Made by a program: the position numbers and the translations under genes. From Saprospiraceae bacterium (GTDB lineage Bacteria > Bacteroidota > Bacteroidia > Chitinophagales > Saprospiraceae), in NCBI GenBank assembly GCA_022841745.1, contig JALHQW010000009.1, positions 98,910 through 162,909 of the forward strand: 64,000 bases of DNA, given 5' to 3'. Below the pieces are notes generated by a model that saw only the letters and a program-made list of their open reading frames with translations, searched no databases and was not told the DNA's origin. Shown one piece after another: positions 16,033 through 27,110 of the stretch (the stretch's first letter is position 1; the number at the start of each line of letters is the position of its first letter).

Positions 16033-17397
16033 CTACAAACGGTAGTTTTTCACAAAGTATTCGAGATATTCTGGAATTTTAGTGCCTAAATAATAGGGCA
16101 AATTCATGAGCAAATAAGGCTGTTTTTGCTGGGTGGAAAGATGTTGATCAATCCTGAATTCTCCTGCGTACATGCGAACGGCATAAGGGTGGCCAGCCTG
16201 CTCAATAAACTGGTGGAGCGATTTTAGTGTGCCTTCTTTTCCAGACTTGATTTCAATGGGTATGGCTTTGTCGCTATATGCGACCACCAAATCAACTTCG
16301 GCGGAAGATTGCGCTTTTTCCCTTGTCCAGAACTGAGGTTTTTGATAGCTCGTCGTTTGGAGCGACAGCAATTCCTGGGTGATGAGGGCTGGAATGATTG
16401 CTCCTTTGTATGCCATATTCAAGTCACCCAAAGCAAGCATTTCGGCTTGGATTTTCAGTTCATGGTTCACCAAACCCGTGTCCAAAAACTGAAGGCGGGG
16501 CGATTTTTTAAGGTCAGGTTTTAGTGGTGGCTGAACGTCCGTGGTTGGGTAAATGAGTTGGATGATTTTGGCACCGTCGAGGCTTCGCATGGCCTCTCCA
16601 ACTTCCCGTGAACGGTAGTTCGATTGCCCGAAATTCTCAAATTTGATGCGCTGGTCAAGGTACAAATGTCCAGTGCTGACTATATGCTTCAAGACCCTTG
16701 CATCGGCTTGATTTGTTGCATATTTTTCTACGTCGTCTTTGTAGGTAGCCCAAATGCTTTCATATACCGGAGGCAAATCGGCAATATTGCCTTTTTTCAA
16801 ATAAGTACTGACCACTTCTGGCATACCACCTATGATGGCGTACTCGTGGAACTGCCCCATCAAAGTTTCATGGGCAAATGGCTGGACTGGAATTTTTTGC
16901 AATTGCTCAAGGGCCAGAGTTTGTCCTTTGGCTTCGAGGTATTCCATAAAATTGAGCGGATGCATATAGAGGTACTCCACCCGTCCAACGGGGAAGTTTT
17001 TCACCCGGTTCATCACATGTTCGAGCAACGAGCCTGCTGCGATGACGGGCAGTTCGGGTACATCTTCGTAAAAATAGCGGAGCAATGAGATTGCTTCGGG
17101 TGACTCTTGGATTTCGTCAATAAAAAGCAGCGTGTCTGGCTTTAGGTTGGAAGGTAGGTTGTTAGCGAGCAACAAGGCATCAACCAAGGTTTTGGCATCC
17201 TTGTATTTCTTGAAATAGTCAAGATGAGCTGGCCTTTCCAAGTTAAGTGAGATGAAATGGCGGTAGTTGTTTTTTGCAAATTCGTTGATAAGCGTCGTTT
17301 TGCCTACTTGCCTTGCACCACGCAATAGTAGCGGCTTGCGAGAAGGGTTGTTCTTCCAGATTTCTAAATTGCTGATAATGTGCCGTTTAAAATACAT
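16033..17397 (-). CDS. AAA ATPase with DUF4143 domain
   Basis: 454 residues: an N-terminal AAA domain with Walker A GARQVGKTT and Walker B LLFIDEIQ, then a DUF4143 domain (about 190-430) with the PD-(D/E)xK-like stretch SSAEVDLV and EIKSG. This ATPase family is abundant and variable in Bacteroidota and archaea; its role is not established. It has no operon partner. A 33-bp tandem repeat begins 14 bases upstream of the start and probably carries its control region. Confidence 0.9.
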   Translation of the reverse strand: MYFKRHIISNLEIWKNNPSRKPLLLRGARQVGKTTLINEFAKNNYRHFISLNLERPAHLDYFKKYKDAKTLVDALLLANNLPSNLKPDTLLFIDEIQESPEAISLLRYFYEDVPELPVIAAGSLLEHVMNRVKNFPVGRVEYLYMHPLNFMEYLEAKGQTLALEQLQKIPVQPFAHETLMGQFHEYAIIGGMPEVVSTYLKKGNIADLPPVYESIWATYKDDVEKYATNQADARVLKHIVSTGHLYLDQRIKFENFGQSNYRSREVGEAMRSLDGAKIIQLIYPTTDVQPPLKPDLKKSPRLQFLDTGLVNHELKIQAEMLALGDLNMAYKGAIIPALITQELLSLQTTSYQKPQFWTREKAQSSAEVDLVVAYSDKAIPIEIKSGKEGTLKSLHQFIEQAGHPYAVRMYAGEFRIDQHLSTQQKQPYLLMNLPYYLGTKIPEYLEYFVKNYRL

Positions 17398-17411
17398 TTT
17401 AAAGAAAAATT

Positions 17412-17493
17412 GTTACAAAATAAAGGTAAAAACACAATTTATTTGTAACAAAATAAGGGTGAAAATATAATTTTTATGTCACAAAATAAGGGT
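17412..17493. repeat. 33-bp tandem repeat upstream of the DUF4143 ATPase
   Basis: ACAAAATAA starts at 17415, 17448 and 17481, an exact 33-bp period, and the surrounding GT(T/A/C)ACAAAATAAGGGT core is kept in all copies, the last being partial. On the minus strand each copy gives CTTATTTTGT, one base short of a TAnnTTTG element. A repeated operator or promoter for the ATPase is the likeliest role. Confidence 0.75.
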
Positions 17494-17604
17494 TATTTCA
17501 TGAAATGACGCCCATTGTTAAGCACAAATTGTTCTTGCAAGACCCACAATAGCTGCTTAGACTTGGATTTTGAAAAACCTGTTTCCCATTTTCACCACCA
17601 AAAA

Positions 17605-17639
17605 TTTGTTCCAACTTCAAAATATTGCTTTTATCTTTG
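17605..17639 (+). promoter_or_regulatory. Promoter of the GH-A duplicate protein gene
   Basis: TATCTTTG at 17632-17639 is a full -7 match, with TTTG at 17605-17608 giving a 23-base spacer. It would give a leader of about 90 bases. Confidence 0.45.
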
Positions 17640-17737
17640 TACCTTCTCCCCCCGCCCAGTGGCTGACGTCTAAAATATCATTCCCCCTTATTGTGGTTTC
17701 CTATTTGTCTTAGCAACACAAGAAACGTAGCAACACT

Positions 17738-20700
17738 ATGTCCAAAATTCTATCCCTGACCATAAGGTGCATGGCGCTCATTGTCATTTATTGTGGCAAT
17801 TCGTCCTACGCACAGGTCAGCTACACAGCCAACGACCAGGTACAGCCCTACATGCTCGGTTTCCATCCTGCGGCCAATATTGGTCAGTACACTGCTTTTT
17901 CGGAAGAACAACTCGCCCTGCTCGCAGCGGGCGGCCCTGCCCCAGTGGGTTCGCAAGGCGGACAAGTATTAGGCGCAGGCGTGAAATCGCTGCGACCCGG
18001 CATTTTTGAGAGCTACACCGAGGTGGCGGGCTACGATGCCAGCCTTCCCATTTTTGAAAAATACGATGAACTGGGCATGAGCGAACACACGGTCATCGTC
18101 GGCTTCCCGTCGGCGGCGCACCAAGACCCCACCCAGTATTGCCCCGGCATCCAAAGCACCCTTTTCGCCAATATGTACAGCCCGATTTGGGATGGAGGGG
18201 CAAACGGTACCCCTTATAACGACTCGAACTATTACGCAGCCTATCTTTACAAGACTGTCAATGCCTACAAGGAACACGTGCGCTTTTGGGAAATCTGGAA
18301 CGAACCAGGCTTCGACTACACGGGCGGCCTTGGCTACCTGCCTCCCGCTGCTCCCAATTCGTGGTGGAACGTGAACCCCAGCCCCTGTGACTACAAGCTG
18401 CGGGCACCTATTTTCCATTATGTCAGGCTGTTGCGCATCAGTTGGGACATCATCAAGACCCTCGACCCCGATGCTTATGTGGTGGTTTCCGGCACGGGAT
18501 ACCCCTCGTTTTTGGATGCCATACTCCGCAATACCGACAACCCCGTGGACGGTTCCGTGACTGCCGAGTACCCGCTCAGGGGTGGTGCTTATTTCGACGT
18601 GATGGGCTACCACAGCTACCCGCATTTCGATGGTGGCCTTCGGGAATACAGCGATGCCATCCAAGATTGGGTTTACTACCGTCATTCGGACGGAGCGGCC
18701 AACGCATTGCTTCGCACCAAGGAAGATTACCAGGAAGTGCTGGACAGCTACGGTTACAACGGCTCGACCTATCCCGAAAAACATTGGATTATCACCGAGA
18801 TAAACCTGCCCCGCAAGGAATATCCCGACCCCAGCGACCCCGGCGAGAACTTCATCGGTTCTGCCCTTGCGCAGCGAAATTTCATCATAAAGGCGATGGT
18901 CACCTGCATGGCCAATGGCATTGAGCAAATGCAGGTCTATAAATTGGCCGAGGATACCGAGTTTGAGAATTCCTATTCAGAATTTGACTTGATGGGGCTT
19001 TACAAGCAGCTGGATTACAACCACGACTACTACCAAGAACTGAACGAGGTAGGCGTGGCACACAAAACCGCTTCCGATGTGCTTTATGGCAAGACGTTCG
19101 ACCCGGTGCGCACTGCGCAATTGCAGTTGCCAGCTAATATTGGTGGTGGTGCTTTTAAGGATGCCTTCGGCAATTTCACGTATGTGCTTTGGGCTAAAAC
19201 GCTGACCGATATGAGCGAGACAGCGAGTACGTCTTACTCATTTCCAACAGGTTTGAACGTCCCAAACCTCTTGAAATGCGAATGGGATGGTAGCGTTTCG
19301 CATAATGCGATTTCAGTGCCTTCGGCAAATATTGCATTGACTGGAACGCCGATTTTCCTGACGCAACGGGTGTTTACCATGAACGCCAATACGGGCTGTG
19401 TGCCGTTTGATTTACATTTATCCACACAAGCCAACGGGGCCACTTCGTGGCTTTGGACCATAGAGACCCCAAGCGGTGTGCCTGTCACTTTTATCAGCCA
19501 ATCCCCCAATCCAACACTGACAATCCCCGGCAATTATTCTATCAACCTACAGGCTAAAAATGCGGCAGGCCAAGTCATTGCGGAGCAAACGCAAACGCTG
19601 TTTTTGGAACAAACCCCAAGCCCAATTTTTAATTATGTCCAGTCCGGCCCCATCGTTTTTTTCAAGAACCTGACGACTTATGGGCTTTGTGATTTCACTT
19701 GGAATTTTGGCGATGGAAACATGGTAGCCGAGCCAGAACCGACGCATGTTTACCTGCAATCTGGCAATTACACCGTCACCTTAACCGCTGAAAATCAATG
19801 CGGTATGGTGAATGCGACGCAGAACCTGAGCATCGTTTCACCAACCGTTACCCAACTCGACTTCACCGCCAACGACAGCATACCGGCTTTTACGGGCAAG
19901 TTCCGACCCAGCACCACTTGGGACTATGTGAACAACTGGACTTCCGAGCAGCAAACCGATATTGCCGCAGGCAACCCGCTGGAAGGGGTGGAGGGCGCCG
20001 GCGTAAAGGCGGTGCGTACCTACACGGGCGAGAGTGCTTTCATTGACCTTGGTTATGAGACCCGTACTGCCGAATTCCAGCATTTCAGCAACCTAGACCT
20101 GCGTGACAACAGCTTTCTGTTGGCTTTTCCTGCTGCGCAAAACCAAGACCCTATTCGCTACTGTCCCAACAACCAAAGCGCCCTTTTCAAGGATTTGTAC
20201 CTGGATATTTGGGACAACGGCGAGCATGGCACCCCCGTGAACGAGCACAATCCGTTTGCCCTCTACGTCTGGAACACAGTAAACACCTACAAAGACCATG
20301 TGCGCTTTTGGGAAGTCTTCAACTCGCCCGATTTTGATATGACAGGCGAGAAGGCTTGGCTGCCGCCCGGCGAACCCGGCAACTGGTGGGAAAACAACCC
20401 CGACCCCTGCGACTATGAGCTGAATGCCCCGATTTTCTACTACGTGCGCAGCCTTCGCATTGCCTACGAAATCGTGCATACCCTCGACCCCGATGCCTAT
20501 GTTACCATCAGCGGCATTGCCTTCCCGTCGTTTTTGGATGCGGTCTGCCGCAACACCGACAACCCATTTGATGGCTCGTTGAAAACGCCCTATCCATTGA
20601 AAGGGGGCGCCTATTTCGACGCAGTCGGCTACAAAAGCTATCCGCATTTCGATGGAAGCACCGTGTATTTCGATGTGGCCGCTGGCCAATTTGCTTATGA

Positions 20701-22858
20701 ACGCCACAGCGACGCCGCCGTACAAGGTATCCCAATAGTGAAAGAGAAATTCCAGGATGTATTGGCCAATTATGGCTATAATGGTTCGCAACTCCCTGAA
20801 AAAGAATGGATTATCAGCGAGGCGAACCTGCCGAGGCGCTCATTTTATGGCTTCATCGGCTCTGACGAGGCGCAGCGCAATTGGATGATAAAGGCTTGGG
20901 TGGAAAGCGTAAAGGACGGCATCCGGCAACTGAACATCTTCCGGCTCTCTGAAAGCGCCAATGTTTGGGAAGCAGCCGACCCCTTCCAAGTGATGGGCTT
21001 GTATGCACGGATGGACGGCTCCACGCCTTTCAACGTGACCAAAACTGTTGGCGGTATTGCCCTCAAAACAACATCTGACCTGCTTTTTGGACTTGACTAT
21101 GACGAGCTTCGTACGAACCAAATGAACCTCCCGGCCACAGTTGATGGTGCGGCATTCATAGACGCAGGTGGAGCATACGTGTATGTGCTTTGGGCAAAAA
21201 CCGAGACCGACTTTTCGGAAAATGCAAGCGCAACCTATTCATTTCCAAGTAGTTGGAACCTCGGTCAATTGCAACGCCTCGAATGGGACTATTCCGAAAC
21301 GGGCCAGTTTGGCACTATATCGCCCAATGCCTTTGCCCTGACGGGTGCGCCGATTTTCCTTAGGAAAGCTGCAACACTTACGCCTCCCGTCGCTTTTTTT
21401 GAAGCCGATCAGCAGGAAATCTGCGTGAACCAGACCGTTCAGTTCTTTAACGAGTCAACAGGCAACCCAACACATTGGGAGTGGACTTTTGAGGGAGGTA
21501 CGCCCGCCGCCCATTTTGGAGAGACGCCGCCTACCATCACCTATTCAACAGCCGGTGTTTATGAGGCCAAGCTTTTGGTTATGAATGCGGCGGGGGAGCA
21601 TGAGGCGACCTACACTAATTATATAAAGGTGTTGCCCGCACCCGATGCGGATTTTATCTTCATCGTAAATGGAGCGACCGTGCAGTTCGTCAATCAAAGC
21701 GCCGACCCGATGGGCTTTGGGGGTACGCAATTCGAATGGTGCTATGGCGATGGCACCTGCCAAATGGCCGCCAACCCCAATTATACCTACCCGCAAAACG
21801 GGACTTACATCGTGACACTAACCGCCACAAACGACTGTGGGACAGCAATTTATGAGCAGCAAGTCGCTATTGCTGCCAAGCCAACGGCAGTCTTTGCCTT
21901 CAATCACAACGCAGATTGTGAAGCACCCGTAGTACAGTTCCTCGACCTGAGCTATTCCAACCCAGAGACTTGGGAGTGGTATTTCCCTGGGGCATCGCCC
22001 GCCCAAAGCAACCTGCGCTACCCGACGGTCAGTTTCCCATCGGCTGGGAAGTACGAAGTGACCTTCATCGTGGGCAATGGGCAGGGCGTTGACACCTTGG
22101 TTCGGGAAATTTACATAGAAGGAAATTCCATCACCAATATTGACCTAAGCCTTTGTGCGGGAGGTATTTATGGTGGTATGCAAGTGTTCAGTGATACCAT
22201 TATAACGACCATAATGCCGACTTGGACACTGGGTTGCGACAGCACCATCGTTGCGCATATGGACGTGACAGACTTGATTCAAACCAACTTTGAGTTCAAT
22301 GTCTGCGAGGGCATCATTTATAATGGTATCCCGATTTTAAACGATACCATCCTAGTGGATACAGTCAGTTTGCCACTTGGCTGCGACTCCATTTCCACCG
22401 CCATCTTCCATGTGTTCCCCCATGTGGAGACGCTGCTTTTTGATACCATTACAAGTGGCGGGTTTGTGGAAGTGGGCGGCATGATTTTCAGCCAGGCCGG
22501 GCTTTACGAGGTGCCACTGCAGACATGGCAGGGTTGCGATAGCATCGTAATCCTCAATCTGGCGGTGTTGACCGCAACAAAGGATTTCGATGCTAATCAG
22601 TTGAATATCAAGGCATACCCCAATCCTTTCGACGACCAAATAAGGGTTGAATTTGGCTTATTGGAGCAATCCGCTGTCAGCCTTTCCCTTTTCGATGCAA
22701 TGGGTCGGCAGGTGCTACAGCCCATCACCTATGGCAAAATGGGGGCAGGGCAGCACAGGATTGGCTTGCATGGAGCAGACTTGGTGGCTGGTGTGTATTG
22801 GTTAAGGGTGAAAACTGGAAATTCAACATTGTTGAAAGAATTGATAAAAATTGATTAA
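17738..22858 (+). CDS. Secreted multidomain protein with two tandem GH-A-like barrels, PKD domains and T9SS tail
   Basis: 1706 residues with a signal peptide ending near YAQ. Barrel 1 (about 27-540) has the clan GH-A signatures FWEIWNEP (acid/base Glu189) and IITEINLP (nucleophile Glu354). A PKD-like region follows, then a second, clearly homologous barrel (about 705-1215) where the first motif reads FWEVFNSP (Ser863 for Glu) but IISEANLP keeps Glu1028. Further PKD domains and three GCDS repeats (about 1465-1610) precede a type A T9SS domain beginning KAYPNPF. It is probably a cell-surface or released glycan-binding or -cleaving protein; the substrate is unknown. Confidence 0.85.
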   Translation: MSKILSLTIRCMALIVIYCGNSSYAQVSYTANDQVQPYMLGFHPAANIGQYTAFSEEQLALLAAGGPAPVGSQGGQVLGAGVKSLRPGIFESYTEVAGYDASLPIFEKYDELGMSEHTVIVGFPSAAHQDPTQYCPGIQSTLFANMYSPIWDGGANGTPYNDSNYYAAYLYKTVNAYKEHVRFWEIWNEPGFDYTGGLGYLPPAAPNSWWNVNPSPCDYKLRAPIFHYVRLLRISWDIIKTLDPDAYVVVSGTGYPSFLDAILRNTDNPVDGSVTAEYPLRGGAYFDVMGYHSYPHFDGGLREYSDAIQDWVYYRHSDGAANALLRTKEDYQEVLDSYGYNGSTYPEKHWIITEINLPRKEYPDPSDPGENFIGSALAQRNFIIKAMVTCMANGIEQMQVYKLAEDTEFENSYSEFDLMGLYKQLDYNHDYYQELNEVGVAHKTASDVLYGKTFDPVRTAQLQLPANIGGGAFKDAFGNFTYVLWAKTLTDMSETASTSYSFPTGLNVPNLLKCEWDGSVSHNAISVPSANIALTGTPIFLTQRVFTMNANTGCVPFDLHLSTQANGATSWLWTIETPSGVPVTFISQSPNPTLTIPGNYSINLQAKNAAGQVIAEQTQTLFLEQTPSPIFNYVQSGPIVFFKNLTTYGLCDFTWNFGDGNMVAEPEPTHVYLQSGNYTVTLTAENQCGMVNATQNLSIVSPTVTQLDFTANDSIPAFTGKFRPSTTWDYVNNWTSEQQTDIAAGNPLEGVEGAGVKAVRTYTGESAFIDLGYETRTAEFQHFSNLDLRDNSFLLAFPAAQNQDPIRYCPNNQSALFKDLYLDIWDNGEHGTPVNEHNPFALYVWNTVNTYKDHVRFWEVFNSPDFDMTGEKAWLPPGEPGNWWENNPDPCDYELNAPIFYYVRSLRIAYEIVHTLDPDAYVTISGIAFPSFLDAVCRNTDNPFDGSLKTPYPLKGGAYFDAVGYKSYPHFDGSTVYFDVAAGQFAYERHSDAAVQGIPIVKEKFQDVLANYGYNGSQLPEKEWIISEANLPRRSFYGFIGSDEAQRNWMIKAWVESVKDGIRQLNIFRLSESANVWEAADPFQVMGLYARMDGSTPFNVTKTVGGIALKTTSDLLFGLDYDELRTNQMNLPATVDGAAFIDAGGAYVYVLWAKTETDFSENASATYSFPSSWNLGQLQRLEWDYSETGQFGTISPNAFALTGAPIFLRKAATLTPPVAFFEADQQEICVNQTVQFFNESTGNPTHWEWTFEGGTPAAHFGETPPTITYSTAGVYEAKLLVMNAAGEHEATYTNYIKVLPAPDADFIFIVNGATVQFVNQSADPMGFGGTQFEWCYGDGTCQMAANPNYTYPQNGTYIVTLTATNDCGTAIYEQQVAIAAKPTAVFAFNHNADCEAPVVQFLDLSYSNPETWEWYFPGASPAQSNLRYPTVSFPSAGKYEVTFIVGNGQGVDTLVREIYIEGNSITNIDLSLCAGGIYGGMQVFSDTIITTIMPTWTLGCDSTIVAHMDVTDLIQTNFEFNVCEGIIYNGIPILNDTILVDTVSLPLGCDSISTAIFHVFPHVETLLFDTITSGGFVEVGGMIFSQAGLYEVPLQTWQGCDSIVILNLAVLTATKDFDANQLNIKAYPNPFDDQIRVEFGLLEQSAVSLSLFDAMGRQVLQPITYGKMGAGQHRIGLHGADLVAGVYWLRVKTGNSTLLKELIKID

Positions 22859-23076
22859 GGTTTTACTATCTTACATCCGCAATTATTTAGGAATCATAAT
22901 TGACACTTTCCCCTAGGTTGGCATTCATCCCCCTTCGCCGACATTTTTAGAATTGGTCTCATCTACTCCGTACCCTAAATGGTGTAGTTTGGCTTGTAAT
23001 TTGCTTGTTTTGGTGAATTCTTTTGCCAAGCTGACACGACACGCTAAGGTGTTGTAGACAGTATAATCCAGATGAG

Positions 23077-26000
23077 ATGCTAACACTATCCAAACCCAAA
23101 TGCTTGGCAATCCTTTTATGCAGCTTGCTCTTACAATCTTTTGATTTAAATGCCCAGGTAAGTGGCTGCCCCGGTGCGCTCGGCCCCAATGTTTTCCCCG
23201 ATGGCGACCTCGGTTCCGGGCCTGAAATGGTATTGCCATACGACCCCCAAATTGCGCCTGGTTATTTCTATTTCCTCGACCCGCCACCCGTGGACGGGGC
23301 CTATTGCATCGCCAATAGCACGGTGGACTGGGATTGGTTTGCCGAGCTGTTCTGGCTCGACATCGGCGACAACAGCCCAGACCCTTTTGGCTATATGATG
23401 GTCGTGAACGCAAGTCATCAACCTGGTGTTTTTTACCAGCGGACCGTGCCCGTTTGCCAAAACACGCCCTATATTTTCTCCGCCGACATTATCAATATCT
23501 TTTTGCCCCAGTTCACCGATGCCATTCTGCCTAATGTGGACTTCCTCATTGACGGCAACGTCGTATTCTCCACGGGCGATATCCTGATGGACGAGCAATG
23601 GCATACCTACGAGTTCCATTTCACGCCGCCCCCCAACGTTTCACAATTCACTTTTTCGCTTCGCAACAATGCCCCCGGAGGCTTTGGCAACGACCTCGCT
23701 TTGGACAATATCAGCCTGCGGTTTTGCGGGCCGAAAATCACTTTGCCCGATATCGTTCCGCTATGCGATGGCTCCCTCCAACTTCAACCAATCATCGAGG
23801 GTACGCCTTGGCCACTGGCCTATTACCAATGGCAGGTGAGCCATGACGGCGGTGCTAATTGGAGCAATATCCCCGGCGCAAACAGCCCGACCCTCACCCA
23901 ACCCGACCCTCAACCCAACCAACTCTTTCGCCTACTCATGGCGGGTACGGCAGCCAACCTAAGCGAGCCTTTTTGCCGGGCAGTATCCAATGAAACAGCC
24001 ATAGAAGTGCCTGTCTATCAGTCGTTTGTAGCAATGGCGACCTGCGAGGGAGTGGCCGTGCAAGTAGGCGGGCAATGGTTCTCCACGCCCGGTCAGCACC
24101 TCGTCCAACTGACCACGCCTGAGGGCTGCGATAGCTTGGTCACGCTCGATTTGACCGTGAACCCAACGCCAACTACCGAAACGACCTCGACGCTTTGCCA
24201 AGGAGAAAGCATTTTGTTTGCGGGGCAATGGCTTACTGCAAATGGCGACTACCAACAGGTTTTGACTGCAAGCAATGGTTGTGATAGCATGGTTGTTTTG
24301 CATTTGGTAGTTCAGCCAACTGGAGCTTCGCAAATCAACGCCAGCATCTGCCCCGGCAGCAGCAGCTATGCTTTTGGGAACCAGCAGCTTACGCAGGCGG
24401 GCACCTACCAGCAACTGCTCCAAACGGCCAGCGGCTGCGACAGCACGGTGACGCTGACCTTGACTGTTTCTGATGCCATTGCTTCGCAAATCGGTGCAAG
24501 CATCTGCCTCGGCGGCAGCTATACTTTTGGGAACCAGCAGCTTACGCAGGCGGGCACCTATCAGCAACTGCTCCAAACGGCCAGCGGCTGCGACAGCACG
24601 GTGACGCTGACCTTGGCGGTTTCAGATGCCATCGCTTCGCAAATCAGCGCCAGCATCTGCCCCGGCAGCAGCTATGCCTTTGGCAACCAACAGCTTACGC
24701 AGGCGGGCACCTACCAGCAACTGCTCCAAACGGCCAGCGGCTGCGATAGCATGTTGACGCTGACTTTGGCGGTGTTGCCAATTTTAGAAGGATATGTTGA
24801 TGCAAGTATTTGCGTAGGCGGGACTTATTCATTTCACAATCAACAACTTACTGCACCGGGCTTGTACCAACAATTACTGCAATCGCCGTCAGGTTGCGAT
24901 AGCCTATTGACCTTAGATTTGAAGTTTTATGAAACACCGCACACGAATATTTCTACAACTATTTGTGAGGGCGAGCAGCTAAGTTTTGGCAGTTTGAACC
25001 TTGGCTCAGCTGGCATTTACGAGCAAACATTCCAATCTTCGCATGGCTGCGATAGCGTGGTGGTGTTGGAGTTGAGCCTACATCCAATCAGTTTTACAGA
25101 TGTAGCCATTGAACTATGTGAAGGAGCTATTTACAAAGGAACTGCTTACCAAAAAGACACCATGCTCGTGGAAACGGTAGCTGCTGAGTTGACGGGTTGC
25201 GACAGCATTATTCGGACAAGCATCAAGGTCTGGCCAAACGCCAAGGGTAGTATTTCTGCAAGCCTTTGCTGGGGCGAGTCATTTGAGGGCATCAAAGTGT
25301 TCAGCGATACAATAATTGTTTTACAGGGCCAAACATGGCAAGGCTGCGACAGCACAACGAGCTGCTACATTGCAGTTCACGAGCGTTTGTTTCCGCAAAT
25401 CCAAGCCCCGACCATTTTTTGCGATGGCGAAAAAGCCCCCATGAAGGTCGGCAATTTTGCGGGCTATCTTTGGTCAACGGGCAGCACGACACCTGAAATC
25501 GAGGTAGGGCAGGGTGGGTTTTACGAAGTGACTGTTACCGACCTCAACGGCTGTACGGCTAAAGCCAGCCACTTGTTGGAGGTCTCGGCCATGCAGGTGC
25601 AGGTACGGACTATTCAACCACTGTGTACTGGGGAGGAGAACGGCGAGATGAGCCTTGATGTGGCAGGGGGTAGGACACCTTATTTCACCTCCCTCAATGG
25701 CGGTGCATTTCAAGAAAAAGTGGATTTTATTGGCTTGAAGGCAGGCAATCACCATGTGAAACTGCGTGACCAAGCCGCTTGCGAATTGGAACGCATCATT
25801 TACCTGCCCGACCCACCCAGTTTTGAGATGGAGGTGCTTCAGGACACCATCCTGTTGCTTGGCGAAGCCTTTGATTTGGAGGCAGTTTCAACCTTGCCCA
25901 TTGACTCCTATCAATGGTCGCCAAGTATCGGTTTGAATTGCAATGATTGCCCATCACCTACAGCCTTTCCGATGTCAACGACCCAATACAGGCTTGTTGC

Positions 26001-26352
26001 CATAACGGAAAATGGCTGCGAAGCAGAAGGGGCTGTCACTTTGGTCGTCCGTAAGGAAGACGATGTCTATGTGCCCAACGCCTTCTCGCCCAATGGCGAT
26101 GGGACGAATGATTTCTTCACGGTGTATCCCGGTCGCAGTGTGATGAAAATCAAGCAGTTGCAGGTATTCGACCGATGGGGCGAGGCAGTTTTCAGCGTTT
26201 TTGATGCCCCACCATTTCATCCAGCCACGCATTGGCATGGTAAGTTTCGGGACATGCCCTGCCAGACGGGTGTTTTCGTTTGGTTGCTTGAAGTGGAGTA
26301 TATTGATGGTAGGGTGGGGCTTTTGAAGGGGGATTTGGTGCTGGTGCGATAA
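23077..26352 (+). CDS. Secreted GCDS-repeat protein with T9SS type B (CHU_C) domain
   Basis: 1091 residues with a signal peptide ending near LNAQ. An N-terminal beta-sandwich-like region (about 30-220) is followed by an Ig-like stretch, then about nine repeats of 48-60 residues marked by C-x-G, GxY and GCDS. Three of them (24376-24780) are almost identical at DNA level with a 153-bp period. The C-terminus has [18 protein letters not shown], the type B sorting domain. It is likely a surface adhesin of SprB-like style. It shares the GCDS repeat with the preceding gene, 218 bases upstream. Confidence 0.85.
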   Translation: MLTLSKPKCLAILLCSLLLQSFDLNAQVSGCPGALGPNVFPDGDLGSGPEMVLPYDPQIAPGYFYFLDPPPVDGAYCIANSTVDWDWFAELFWLDIGDNSPDPFGYMMVVNASHQPGVFYQRTVPVCQNTPYIFSADIINIFLPQFTDAILPNVDFLIDGNVVFSTGDILMDEQWHTYEFHFTPPPNVSQFTFSLRNNAPGGFGNDLALDNISLRFCGPKITLPDIVPLCDGSLQLQPIIEGTPWPLAYYQWQVSHDGGANWSNIPGANSPTLTQPDPQPNQLFRLLMAGTAANLSEPFCRAVSNETAIEVPVYQSFVAMATCEGVAVQVGGQWFSTPGQHLVQLTTPEGCDSLVTLDLTVNPTPTTETTSTLCQGESILFAGQWLTANGDYQQVLTASNGCDSMVVLHLVVQPTGASQINASICPGSSSYAFGNQQLTQAGTYQQLLQTASGCDSTVTLTLTVSDAIASQIGASICLGGSYTFGNQQLTQAGTYQQLLQTASGCDSTVTLTLAVSDAIASQISASICPGSSYAFGNQQLTQAGTYQQLLQTASGCDSMLTLTLAVLPILEGYVDASICVGGTYSFHNQQLTAPGLYQQLLQSPSGCDSLLTLDLKFYETPHTNISTTICEGEQLSFGSLNLGSAGIYEQTFQSSHGCDSVVVLELSLHPISFTDVAIELCEGAIYKGTAYQKDTMLVETVAAELTGCDSIIRTSIKVWPNAKGSISASLCWGESFEGIKVFSDTIIVLQGQTWQGCDSTTSCYIAVHERLFPQIQAPTIFCDGEKAPMKVGNFAGYLWSTGSTTPEIEVGQGGFYEVTVTDLNGCTAKASHLLEVSAMQVQVRTIQPLCTGEENGEMSLDVAGGRTPYFTSLNGGAFQEKVDFIGLKAGNHHVKLRDQAACELERIIYLPDPPSFEMEVLQDTILLLGEAFDLEAVSTLPIDSYQWSPSIGLNCNDCPSPTAFPMSTTQYRLVAITENGCEAEGAVTLVVRKEDDVYVPNAFSPNGDGTNDFFTVYPGRSVMKIKQLQVFDRWGEAVFSVFDAPPFHPATHWHGKFRDMPCQTGVFVWLLEVEYIDGRVGLLKGDLVLVR
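24330..24780 (+). repeat. 153-bp near-identical coding repeats
   Basis: Matching points at 24376, 24529 and 24682 show an exact 153-bp (51-codon) period. The copies differ by few bases, including a run of extra Ser codons in the first, so recent expansion or gene conversion is likely. Confidence 0.85.
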
Positions 26353-26395
26353 AAAAAGCCCGTCGCACGCTAAAGCACGACAGGCCATCCTTTTG
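26351..26395. terminator. Bidirectional terminator between convergent genes
   Basis: Arms 26358-26365 and 26378-26385 pair (one mismatch), with seven A residues on the left (T-run for the minus strand) and CCTTTT on the right. It serves the GCDS protein and the DUF4382 lipoprotein. Confidence 0.6.
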
Positions 26396-26409
26396 GATAC
26401 AGTATTTCT

Positions 26410-26931
26410 TTATTTCAATTTTATAACGGGGTCGAGCATGTACTTGCCTCCACCGTTCAATTTCACCGACTCTGCTGCGTCAAAATCCAGTACAAAGCTG
26501 TTTAGGCTTGTACCAAGGTTTTTATTGATTTTTACCTTCAATCCACTTGATTGTGCGCTAGGGGTTTGAAGCTCATGAATCACGCTATCTACCATTACCG
26601 TGTTTTCCGTGCCCAGGATGAAACGCACTTCCTTCAAAGTATCCAGCGGCAAAATTCCTGTAGCGATGGTCGTGTCTATGTCTTGGAACAACAGCAAGTC
26701 ATAAATACCAGAAACAGTAGTCAACGTTACCCATTCGGAGGTATCGCCCGATAATTTTACCTGTATTTCCTTAATATTAATGTTTACTTGTTGGCAGTCA
26801 CATGGGTCGTCCGTCAGACGGATTTCCACTTGGGCTTTTGAGGATGAAGAATCATCCTCCTTATCTTTTTTACAGGCTGTTAACCCAAGGCAGAAAGCTG
26901 CCATTAGCCATAAAATGCACTTCTTAGTCAT
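26410..26931 (-). CDS. DUF4382-like lipoprotein
   Basis: I start the gene at ATG 26931 (MTKKCILWLMAAF), because the open frame upstream to 27231 is basic and unlike a leader, whereas this start gives a lipoprotein signal with lipobox LTAC and CKKDKEDD. The 173-residue product contains VEIRLTDDPCDCQQVNINI and the later LDFDAAESV stretch typical of DUF4382, a beta-sandwich domain of unknown role on Bacteroidota surface lipoproteins. It is convergent with the GCDS protein. Confidence 0.8.
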   Translation of the reverse strand: MTKKCILWLMAAFCLGLTACKKDKEDDSSSSKAQVEIRLTDDPCDCQQVNINIKEIQVKLSGDTSEWVTLTTVSGIYDLLLFQDIDTTIATGILPLDTLKEVRFILGTENTVMVDSVIHELQTPSAQSSGLKVKINKNLGTSLNSFVLDFDAAESVKLNGGGKYMLDPVIKLK

Positions 26932-27110
26932 GGAAAATGTTTTGATGAATGTTTTGAAAAAGGTGGGCAGGTGCTCTTTGCTAATGATGTGCCAAATGAG
27001 ATATTTGTTCACCCCGTAAAAATATTGACTGGAAATAAGAACCTGATTTTTGGGAATAATTGGCTTGTTGGCGAACAGCAAATGCCTCCATTTTTGAGGC
27101 AAAAAAAGCC

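Noticed and set aside
17412-17493. CRISPR-like direct repeats
   Set aside because: The 33-bp units are tandem with no spacers, and the last copy is partial.
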